Assembly: GCA_015499985.1 (NCBI GenBank) | Contig: JAAAUF010000601.1 | Coordinates: 1 to 11,048, forward strand | Reading direction: 5' to 3' | From: Haplosporangium gracile | Taxonomy: Eukaryota > Mortierellomycota > Mortierellomycetes > Mortierellales > Mortierellaceae | DNA length: 11,048 nucleotides | Shown here: positions 1 through 8,300 of the stretch, piece by piece | Numbering within the stretch: the stretch's first letter is position 1 | Layout of the letters: each line of letters opens with the position of its first letter | Translations under genes and position numbers: made by a program | Notes under the pieces: model-generated | The model's database searches: none | Told to the model about the DNA's origin: nothing | What the model saw: only the letters and a program-made list of their open reading frames with translations

Positions 1-650
1 TTTGTTTCGCTTCTATAACAAAAGGCTCGCCGCAAACTAGTCAGCAGCTGATGACAGTGGGGTCCAGTTCCTTGTCAACGTCTAGACGGGAGCTAAAGCG
101 CCTTAGAAATAGAAGGGTTGTGTGCATAGAAAGAAGTTGATTTGCTAATTGAAAGGATGGCGCTTCAGACGAAAAAAAAAGGTGTGTGGATAGTAGAAAC
201 GGGACAATAGACAAGCGCGAAATAATTCCTTTATACACACCTTCACACCTAAACATAAGGGGTTGTTGTGCCACTGTTCGATCGAGCGTTCTATTTGACA
301 AAAGACGAGGAAAACGACATTATGGAGTTTGTTGTGCCTTGGGAACAAAGCGCTAACATAGTCTATACCAAGGAATATATGTTTAGACGGCAGCTGTTTG
401 TCGATGTCAACAGGAAGAAGAAAGGTGCAGCGTATTACTCTCTAATGTTGACAACAAAACAGCAAGGTTTGTGTTGGTTGAGAGCATGGCTCAACTCAGA
501 TTGCATGAAGACAGAGAGAGGGGCGAGGATTCTCTCTTCCGAGAGCCACAGGGAGAGAAAGAGAGAGAAGAAGGGCTGGGGTGTGTTTGATGATGAACTC
601 ACTTTTGAGAGCACGTTGACATTCATAAACATTTAAGAGAAAATACCTTT
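1..650. other. Intergenic stretch, no supportable gene
   Basis: This stretch holds no gene I can defend. The plus strand has an open frame at 268-636 that could start at an ATG near 322, but its codon use lacks the strong C/G third-position preference of the two large genes here and its translation has no motif I recognise. The purine-rich run at about 509-575 (GAGAGA/GAAGAA type) makes the Arg/Glu/Lys-rich end of that frame. A minus-strand open frame at 41-301 is similarly featureless. The region may contain the end or promoter of a gene lying to the left. Confidence 0.5.
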
Positions 651-910
651 AACACAAATGAAAATGAAAGGCGCCTTGTCCTGGACTTGTCCGTTGGGGA
701 GGACATCCACTCACCCCCTCCCACCTGTCTCCCTGTCCCCCTATCCAAGATTAATAACTGCGTGCTATTCCTATGTAGAATTGCCATATCCTTTGCCAAT
801 TGCCTCCAGCTGGGTTGCCCAGCCCCCCTCCCTTTTAGTCTATTTACTCCCTCCTTTCGCTGTTTTTGGTTCTTTGGATCCCTCTTCACACACCCTCTCT
901 CTCTCGTACT

Positions 911-937
911 CTCCTTCATCCTCCTTCATCCTCCTTC
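911..937 (+). repeat. 10-bp tandem repeat, CTCCTTCATC
   Basis: Two exact copies of the ten-base unit CTCCTTCATC are followed by a partial third copy. It lies in the pyrimidine-rich block upstream of gene A and looks like simple-sequence slippage. Confidence 0.85.
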
Positions 938-1027
938 CAATCCGACCCATCCTCTCCTCTCTTTCTTCATCTCCTGTCCTTCGTTACGATCCCACCTTCC
1001 GACTTTCCACACCTGGAATCCTCATCT

Positions 1028-1049
1028 CCCTTCCTCCCTTCCTCCCTTC
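1028..1049 (+). repeat. 8-bp tandem repeat, CCCTTCCT
   Basis: Nearly three copies of an eight-base pyrimidine unit stand in tandem inside the same CT-rich block. No function is evident. Confidence 0.8.
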
Positions 1050-1493
1050 ACTGACTCCCATACCCATCTCTTGCCACCATCCTCACTCCCCTTCCAGTAA
1101 CATCGCCTCTTTCCTTTATACTTAATCTTAATCTACACGAACACATACATCAGCATCAGCAACATTCACTACTAGGTAGGACATCATCCCTTCCTCTCCT
1201 TCACAAATAATACACCGCCCTCAGCAACAGCCCTTCCAACAATCGAGCGTTTTATCCAATCTTTTGGTCTTGTTTCTATTTCTGGAACACTGCTTACTGG
1301 TGCCTGAAATATTGATACAACGGACACAACGCATAATGCACAACACCAACAAACCACAATCAACCAGCAAAGCAACAATGGGCGACCCAGCACAAAGGGA
1401 ATGGATGCCGGAACTGGAAAGGGACGACCCTTCTGCTGTTGTGAGGAGAAAGAGAGAGAAAGGGAGACGGCGAAGGGAGGTATCGTCCGGGTA

Positions 1494-1516
1494 TTTTTTT
1501 TTTAAAAAAAAAAAAA
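1494..1516. repeat. T10-A13 homopolymer pair
   Basis: Ten T followed directly by thirteen A form a self-complementary tract, with a seven-G run at about 1521-1527 shortly after. In fungal promoters such rigid dA:dT tracts tend to exclude nucleosomes, so a promoter role for gene A is possible. The lengths may be unreliable because homopolymers are error-prone in sequencing. Confidence 0.7.
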
Positions 1517-1691
1517 GAAGGGGGGGAGTGAGAGTGCCCTTGCTGTTGCTGCTGGCATCTGGTTGTCACTGCCTTAGGGCTGTATCATTTAACCCCTTTC
1601 CTCGGTCGTCCCCTTCCTCTTGTTCAATTGCTACTGCCGCCTGTTCTCTTCCTCTCTCGCTCGCTCTTTTCATCCGCGGCAGTGCAACATC

Positions 1692-1692
1692 C

Positions 1693-1724
<32 letters not shown>

Positions 1725-1725
1725 C
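1692..1725 (+). repeat. (CAA)11 microsatellite
   Basis: A perfect run of eleven CAA units plus one C sits in the CT-rich leader. Depending on frame it would read as polyGln, polyAsn or polyThr, but no supported coding frame crosses it. A related CAA/CAG repeat lies in the 3' region of the same gene at 4785-4827. Confidence 0.95.
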
Positions 1726-1999
1726 GAGCGGACATCCATTCAACGCTCTCTTTCTTTTCCTTCACACGAGGCATGCTCCAATCCACGACAAGCCCACACA
1801 TACAACTCCTATCTCTCTTCTTCTTGGCCTTCCACGCACTCCATTGTCCCCTTGTGTTCTGTTCAACTTGCACTCTTTTATTTTATGTTGTAGGGTGGTT
1901 GTGGTATCGAAACACTTTGTTTACAAATTACTACTTACTGTCCATGCCCTGCCACTTACACCTGCTTCTTCTCCTCCTTTTGTGTTCCGACTCTCTCTT

Positions 2000-2050
2000 C
2001 CCTTCTCTTCTTTCCCTTCTCTTCTTTCCTTTCTCTTCTTTCCCTTCTTT
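2000..2050 (+). repeat. 14-bp pyrimidine tandem repeat
   Basis: The unit CCCTTCTCTTCTTT occurs at 2000-2013 and 2014-2027, with a one-base variant at 2028-2041 and a partial copy at 2042-2050. It lies about 150 bp upstream of the first supported codon of gene A. Pure homopurine:homopyrimidine sequence with partial mirror symmetry can in principle form triplex DNA. Confidence 0.85.
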
Positions 2051-2198
2051 TCTATCTTCACTCTTCCCACCACTTGCCCTTCCTTCCTCATCCTCCACTC
2101 CTATCCTCATTTTCGTCTGCCCTATCTGCCTTCGCCATATACTCCTCTCCATCCTATTCCTCTATAACAGTTAATAGACAACCAAGGTCAACCTTGCA

Positions 2199-4703
2199 AT
2201 GGCACAACCACCACCATCAATCCCTGCTCTGGGATACCCCTGTATCGCTGCTACTGGCGATGATGTGGCTACTCTGGTTGGACTCCAGTTCGACGCCTCC
2301 ACCAGCAACTCGTCCTATGTCCTTCAATCCTACACTTTCCCCATAAACAGAAATAACATCACCTTTACGCCCTCAGCCCACCAGAACCCTCTTCACGTTC
2401 AGCCACGCGCCAGCAGCCGCATGGTCTGTGCTGCCGACAAGGCCTCGGGATCGTTTCTTTACATTTTCAACGAGAACGTCTATATCGAGAACAGCCAAAA
2501 TCCCACCCTCGCCACCACCGTACCCATCTCGACTTGGAACCCCGCCAGATCTGCTGCACCCCAGGTTGCCTGGGCCACCGCCACTCCTGGACAGTTTCAA
2601 TGGCTCGGACTAAACGAGGGCAACTGGACCCTGTTTGACATCAATGCCAAGGAGGTGTCTGTCGGCAGCAAAGCGTAAGTTTCGGCTGCTGTTATTTTTT
2701 TGTACCATTATCGTGCAACAGACAAGTCGTGCGCCAATGTCAATCTAGCGAGACAGACGAGACATGAAAATAGTTGACCCGTTAAAAATTCTTGAACCGC
2801 TTACACTCCTTTTTTTTTTTTTAAAAAATGGCACATTTGGCTATTGTTTAGTCCTGTCCCAGCTGATGTTCCTTCAGAAAACGTTCAAACGATAATTCGT
2901 GAGCCAAGCGGCGACCTTGTAGTTATGTACACTAACTCCGGAGACACGGCCGCTTCTCGCTTCACTCTCGGCGCCGCTACATCGACACCTATCACTATGG
3001 GAGCTTATAATATATCAAAAATCAACTTTGCTGCGGTGACCCACGCCCAGGACAACAACAGCGATTACTTTTTCGGAACTAGTGGAGTATGTTTTATTAT
3101 TGTTTAATGGTCATTCCAAGAACAGCGAAAATGATCATCGAAAGATACGTCGGACATGCGCGTTAACTTTTGGAGATCCTTCTTTTTCATATAGGGCAAG
3201 GACACATATACAGCTGCTGCCAGCTTGACCTCACTCAACCTGATCTCGACGCGCACCTTCCCCGGCGATACTACTCACGGTAGTGTTCCTAAATTGAGCA
3301 TTTACGGTGCCGCCACCATGTCGAACAATGGAAAATATGCCTATGTCTACGGAGGACTCTCCGACATCTCCACGAACACCTGGGATTTTGGATTTACCAA
3401 TATCACCATCGCTGCCATTTCTCTGTTGAGTGGCTATGTCACCACCATCCCTACCCAGATTGGCGCGTCAGGGGCCTTCACAACATTGGCGCCCGTCATC
3501 CCCCATACCGAGGAGCCCTCCAAGGGTCTTTCGACGATTGCCATCATCGGTATTGCTGTCGGCGCAGTGGCTGTTCTCTTGATAGTCGGTCTCTTTGCCA
3601 TCTTCCACCGCCGAAACAAGAAGATTAAGGCGCGTGCCAAGGAGCAGGAGGGACTTGATCTTGCAGTGCGAGACATGCAGTCCAAAAACAGTCAAGGCAT
3701 GAACACCTACCAGCCCCGCTTCGCGTCAACTCACTCTCTTTTGGCGTCCGAGGCCAACACTACCCCTCGTGGCCAGAACAGTGTCTCGACCGACCGCCCC
3801 GTCGAGAACTTGACTCTGCGTGTACCAATTGTTCGTTATGATGGTCGGGATGTCGCTCAGTCGTCACCCTTTGCTCCTTTGGGTGCTGTTGTTCTCTCAC
3901 AATACCGCCTTGGTCAGACTGCTGTTAACTCCAAGATGGTGGTCATCCAGTTGGGTGAGAACGTCGATACTGCTGAGAGTGTGACCCTCAAGTGGGTGCG
4001 TGACGAAATTGTGTGGCAGAGAGAGGCCGCGATGTTGAACCACATTGTCAACCCCGCCAAGATCATTTCGCTTCATCAGACCATGATCATCCCCGCTGCT
4101 CTGGAGTGGCGTCATATCCTTGTTTTAGACGCCCACGAATCGACCCTGGACTTTATGCTGTCGACCGCGCAGCACCGTCTCTTGAACCGTGACGATCAGA
4201 GAGCTGTTGCCAAGGCTCTTTTGAGTGGATTGGTCTGGTGCCACGAGAAGGACGTTGTCCACCTGTCGATCTGCACTGGTTCGATTGTGATGAACGAGGA
4301 GGGTCAATGGGTCCTGTGGTCGTTCGGCGGCTCAAGATTCTTGAACGAGGCCGTTGGTCCTCGCCAAGGCTCGCAGATTGGACAAGAGAATGGTGCTGTG
4401 GAGCGCAACTTGGCACCGGAGCTGTTGAACGCTCGTATGGAGAAGCGTTTGGATACGACCTTGTCGACGACGATGATGGATGCTTGGGCTGCAGGATGTG
4501 TGCTCTTTGAGATTCTGACTGGTCAGCCCTTGTTCAGAACTGAGGATGCGGCTGAGCAGGCGGCGACGGGTCGGTTCAATGCGTGGAAGGATCGCCTGAC
4601 GGATATTAAGGATGTGAACGAGCGACGTGTTGTCGAGGGATTGTTGGTGCTGGACCCCAACTACCGTCTCAGCCTCACGCAAGCTGAGTCCCTGTTCATG
4701 TAG
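2199..4703 (+). CDS. Receptor-like single-pass membrane protein with cytoplasmic pseudokinase domain (3 exons)
   Basis: Spliced as 2199-2674, 2852-3086 and 3195-4703, this encodes about 739 residues ending at TAG. Residues 1-345 look extracellular: beta-rich sequence, a Kelch-like YVYGG at 287-291, and N-glycosylation sequons at N37, N53, N142, N212, N227 and N306, suggesting a propeller-like ectodomain (inference). Residues 350-374 form one transmembrane helix, followed by the basic stop-transfer HRRNKKIK, then a Ser/Thr-rich linker. Residues about 469-739 align with a protein kinase fold: a beta3-like Lys (K503), an alphaC-like Glu (E514), APE at 644-646, the alphaF Asp (D666) and the late Arg (R728). 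The glycine-rich loop is absent, HRD is HLS (593-595), the loop Lys and Asn are Cys and Ser, and DFG is SFG (613-615). It therefore probably signals by scaffolding rather than phosphotransfer. No signal peptide follows the ATG at 2199, which has in-frame stops at 2172 and 2175, so the true N-terminus may lie in an upstream exon. Fold and membrane topology are fairly sure; the ligand is unknown. Confidence 0.85.
2675..2851 (+). other. Intron 1 of the receptor-like gene
   Basis: The donor is GTAAGT at 2675 and the acceptor TAG ends at 2851, giving 177 bp. It interrupts an Ala codon (GC before, T after) and restores one reading frame between the two open stretches. It contains a T13-A6 run at 2810-2828 just before the acceptor, which supplies the pyrimidine tract. 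Reading through the donor meets TAA immediately. Confidence 0.88.
3087..3194 (+). other. Intron 2 of the receptor-like gene
   Basis: The donor is GTATGT at 3087 and the acceptor ATATAG ends at 3194, giving 108 bp in phase 0 between Gly codons. A possible branch site is the TTAAC at about 3164, with a T-rich stretch before the acceptor. Retention would add seven residues and then a stop. Confidence 0.9.
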
Positions 4704-4784
4704 TGCACTCTTGGCTCTCGTTCTTCACCCTTTTAAGCACTCAACCAACCGAGCACACATACCCCTTCCTCCCCTTTTCTTGCA

Positions 4785-4827
4785 CAACAGTAACAACAGC
4801 AACAACAGCAGCAACAACAACAGCAAC
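4785..4827 (+). repeat. Imperfect CAA/CAG trinucleotide repeat
   Basis: A 43-base run of mixed CAA and CAG units with one TAA interruption lies about 80 bp after the stop codon of gene A, probably in its 3' untranslated region. Confidence 0.9.
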
Positions 4828-4896
4828 ACACTAATTATTTCCTCCGATAGACTCAAAAATCATCGAACGACAATACTCAAAAAAAAAAAGTAAAAT

Positions 4897-4902
4897 AATA
4901 AA
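4897..4902 (+). terminator. Candidate polyadenylation signal of the receptor-like gene
   Basis: An exact AATAAA stands about 195 bases after the TAG stop, just downstream of an A10 run and just before a GGATCA/TGATCC inverted repeat at 4907-4920. Position and sequence fit a cleavage/polyadenylation signal; no transcript evidence is available. Confidence 0.45.
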
Positions 4903-5131
4903 AATCGGATCACATGATCCAAAGCGATTACTTATTTATCGCCCGCTCAGCGCTTTTCCTTTCTTTTTTTCTTCACCCTTTGGTCAGATCTTTTTTTTCC
5001 ACACCTTTGGCTGCATCTTTTCATTCACTCTCCACTCACGTTCATCACGCCACTATCCACTACTCTCGCTTTCACACATCTAATCATCACGTCAGACCGT
5101 ACACCCGCCCTGATTCATAAAGAGAGTAAGG

Positions 5132-5296
5132 ATGAACCTCAACAGGAGGAAATGCAACATGTGTTTTGGCACGCTCTTTGATCGATCTCCTCGTGCAGTG
5201 CTCTCATCTCACGTTCCTCCCCCTTTGCGCATCTATTTCCGCATAGCAAGGCAACCAGTCAACTTTTTTTTGCAAAAAGTCAAAGCACACACATAA
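5132..5296 (+). other. Possible upstream open reading frame before the helicase gene
   Basis: An ATG at 5132 opens a 54-codon frame ending at TAA 5294-5296, 56 bases before the helicase start. The peptide begins MNLNRRKCNMCF and has no recognised domain. If the helicase transcript starts upstream of 5132, it would be a uORF able to lower helicase translation. The transcription start is unknown, so it may simply be promoter sequence. Confidence 0.2.
5262..5280. promoter_or_regulatory. Small AT-rich inverted repeat upstream of the helicase
   Basis: ACTTTTT and AAAAAGT arms of seven bases flank a five-base centre, about 75 bp before the helicase ATG. An AGGGG element follows at 5297-5301. A regulatory role is only possible; such short repeats arise easily by chance. 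Confidence 0.2.
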
Positions 5297-5352
5297 AGGG
5301 GACCGACCGTACCAAGGACCGAATATTTTCTCCTTCTCTACCCTAAAGAACA

Positions 5353-8300
5353 ATGCCGCCTCGCTATCAACCACCTCACCGGTCTGCCAACTACAACAAC
5401 AGCAACGTCAATAATCCCAACCATCCGCATTATCTCCAGCCAAATCCCAACGACTCCCCCTCAGCCCCTCCTCCCTTTCCTTCCTCCGCTCCTTACCCAC
5501 CACCCAACCGTAGTCACCAGCAATGGGACCAGTCTGACTCCCATTACGACCACAACAACAGCCGCGGGCACCCTGGTCGCGGCGGAGGCTCCAGAGGAGG
5601 CGGATATAACAGCAACAACAATGGCGGTGGTGGTCGCAGCTTCCGATCCAACAATAACAACACTCATCATAATGGCAACGGTGGTTATGGTGGTGGAGGA
5701 GGTGGTCGTGGCGGTCGAGGTGGAGGACGAGGCGGTCGTTTTGGCGGCCCCCCGCCAGTCAAACAGGAACGGATCTACCTCTACGATCAACGTCATTTGG
5801 ATACTTCCTACAACACCGATCACTCCGAGAGCACTGCCGAAAAGGGCGAGCGCTGGTGGGAGAACCCCAAGAACTACCTCCAGTTTGTTTGCAGGGCAAT
5901 CGAGCCCCAGCCTCAGTTCGAGATCGTGTCGACCCCAGGATTGCCCGGGAACTGGGTCAGGATGGAGTTCAAGGTTCAGACACCCGATCCGGAGATCATC
6001 ATTACCGGACGTGGCGACGGCAAGAACAAGAAAGACGCAGAAAAGGTCTGCGCGCTCGATACCTGCTACCAGCTGGATAAACTTTCGCTGATTGAATATT
6101 ATCGTCAATACGGTCGTGGCAAGAAGAACATCGCCAAGTCTCCCAAGGACTGGGCAGTCAACTTTTTCGTCAACAAGAAGGTCGGCCTCCCCAAGTACGA
6201 CACCAAGACCGATTCCGCCACCAAGACTGTGACCTCGTCTCTCAAATACGAAAACATTGTCGGATCAGGATCTGGACCTACGGCTGAAGCAGCAGAGATG
6301 GCGGCTGCAGGACAGTTCCAGCAGATGGCCATCGCCCGTGGAGCCAATGCTGTCCTCCCCCAGCCTGGATCGCTCGAGGATTCAGGATTTACTGTTGAAG
6401 TCGCCAAAAAGTTTGTCGATTATTTCATCCGCACATTCAATCTGGGACCTCCCTACATCGACTATCACAGTTCAGGGAAGACACACCAGGCTCTCTGGCA
6501 AGCAGACCTCTTTGTACAGGATCGGATCATGGGTTCGGGCAAGAAGAGGAGCAAGAAGGATGCCGAGCACACCGCTTACGTCGACACTGCTGTCAACATG
6601 AAGAAGGAATCGATGACGACCTGGCAACAATTCGAGTCAACCAAGGACAGCAAAGGAAAGCACGCCGATGTTGTCCGTGCGGCGCCCAGTATTCATGTTG
6701 GAATGGATGAGGCCATGAGACAGGACATTGAGGTGATGCTCAGCAACCTTAGTCGACAGGCCTTCTTCACCGCCAAGCGTCCTCAACTAGGCGTTAAGTC
6801 TCCTTCGGATGACTCTGAAAAGTCAAAGCAGCAACAACCAACCAACAACCGCAGGAACAACCGTGGGCTCGTTGGCAGAATGGATGGGCAACAGATGGCC
6901 GGAAAGTCAGCCCGACTCTTTGACCAATGGAATGCCTATCAACAAAACCCATCTCTCACCAAGATCCGATCAGGAAGGGCCGCTTTGCCTATTGCCCAGT
7001 ATGCGGGAGAGATCATTAGCAAGCTCCGCGACAACGATGTTGTGGTTCTGGTGGGACAGACAGGATGTGGCAAGACCACTCAGCTGCCACAGATCATTCT
7101 GGAGGAATACATCAAGAACCGCCAAGGAGGGGTCTGCAACATCATTTGTACTCAACCCCGTCGAATCGCCGCCATTTCTGTGGCACAGCGCGTTGCAGTT
7201 GAGCGAGGAGAGCGCGTTGGACAGTCAGTCGGTTATCAAGTTCGTTTCGACAATCAACCACCCACCCCTGGCGGGTCGATCCTGTACTGTACGACGGGTA
7301 TCTTTTTGCGGATGATGCACAACGAGGGACAGAGCGGGACGACAGGTGCGGGTGGACTTGGCGCTGCTGGTTCGGCGGCACACGACCCCTTCCGAGGTGT
7401 GAGTCATATCGTTGTGGACGAAGTTCATGAGCGCGACATTGACACGGATTTCTTGCTCGTGCTGTTGCGACAGATGCAGCGGGAGCGCCGCGCCAAGGGT
7501 CTGCCAGTGATCAAGCTCATTTTGATGAGTGCCACCATCGATACGGGACTGTTTGCGTCGTACTTTGGCGAGGGTTTCAAGGGCGGGCAATGTCCTTCGA
7601 TCTCGGTCCCTGGTCGTACTTTCCCTGTCAAACAGTTCTCCTTGAACGAGCTCCTGGATTCGATGTACAAGAAGCACTCACAGTCGGCCATGTCGGCATT
7701 CTCGAGGCACGAGCAGACCACCAAGTATATCCAGCGCGAGATGAACATCATGCCGATCGGACCCCCTCAACCGCACCACCCATCTCGACCCTCAGCACCA
7801 GCTAGGAAATACGACAGTGACGACGAGGAGGATGACCTGGACGATAGCGAGCTGGATTACGCCGAGAGTATTCTGAACCAGGCACGGAGCGTTTCTAGGA
7901 TGCCTCGTGATGAAGTCCTGGATGCAGAGATCCCAGCCTACTTGATCGCCATGACCATCTCACACATCATCAAGACCACACCGCCATCAGGAGCGATTCT
8001 GTGTTTCCTATCTGGATGGGAGGATATGCAGGAAGTACAGCGGCAGTTGATCAATATGGCACCGTTGGGCATCGACTACAACGACACTAGCAAGTATAGG
8101 ATCCATGTTCTCCACTCGACCCTCCCTTCGATTTCACAGCAGGAAGTCTTTGAGCCCTTACCCGACCCCGGAATGCGCAAGATTATTCTCGCGACCAACA
8201 TTGCTGAGACGTCGATTACCATCCAGGATGTGGTCCACGTGGTGGACAGTGCCAAAGTCAAGGAGACTAACTATGACCCAACCAAGCGGATGACGACCCT

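Larger units (their letters stand above)
690..2165 (+). promoter_or_regulatory. Long pyrimidine-rich upstream region of the receptor-like gene
   Basis: About 1.5 kb upstream of gene A is dominated by C and T on the plus strand, most strongly at about 695-1130, 1590-1680, 1740-1865 and 1960-2165. Several open frames pass through it on both strands, but they only translate CT or GA runs (Ser/Leu/Pro-rich or Arg/Lys/Glu-rich), so I do not call them genes. It probably contains the promoter and 5' untranslated leader of gene A, since CT-rich blocks are common upstream of fungal genes. No clear TATA box or transcription start can be placed by eye. An unannotated first coding exon may also lie here. 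Confidence 0.5.
4704..5352. other. Spacer holding the 3' end of gene A and the promoter of gene B
   Basis: Both flanking genes read rightward. The left part carries the CAA/CAG repeat and a likely polyadenylation signal of the receptor-like gene. The right part (about 4960-5120 and 5190-5350) is CT-rich and precedes the helicase start. An open frame at 4914-5120 translates mainly CT-rich sequence and I do not call it a gene. A short reading frame at 5132-5296 and a small palindrome at 5262-5280 are noted separately. Confidence 0.6.

Noticed and set aside
270..295. GTTCGATCGAGC resembling a tRNA T-loop (B box)
   Set aside because: No matching acceptor, D-arm or anticodon arm could be folded around it.
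268..636. Plus-strand open frame of up to 122 codons near the left edge
   Set aside because: Its codon use differs from the clear genes, it begins at GTG or an internal ATG, ends in a purine-repeat translation, and shows no motif I recognise.
1378..1893. ATG at 1378 (MGDPAQREWMPELERDD...) as a possible small gene or first exon of gene A
   Set aside because: The frame soon enters the T10-A13 and (CAA)11 tracts, giving Phe/Lys and Asn runs. It is highly basic rather than signal-like, and the nearby donors (GTGAGG, GTATCG) are poor.
1931..2152. Lys/Arg/Glu-rich open frame on the minus strand
   Set aside because: It is only the complement of the CT repeats; no conserved features.
4907..4920. 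Inverted repeat GGATCA-CA-TGATCC
   Set aside because: Short, single copy, and just after a polyadenylation signal; no transposon-like ends or target duplication around it.
4914..5120. 68-codon hydrophobic frame between genes A and B
   Set aside because: Leu/Phe/Ser richness is explained by the CT-rich promoter sequence.
5461..6108. Long minus-strand frame opposite the start of the helicase, with Val/Thr/Ala repeats
   Set aside because: Shadow of the Gly/Asn-rich helicase coding sequence; the plus strand has recognised domains here.
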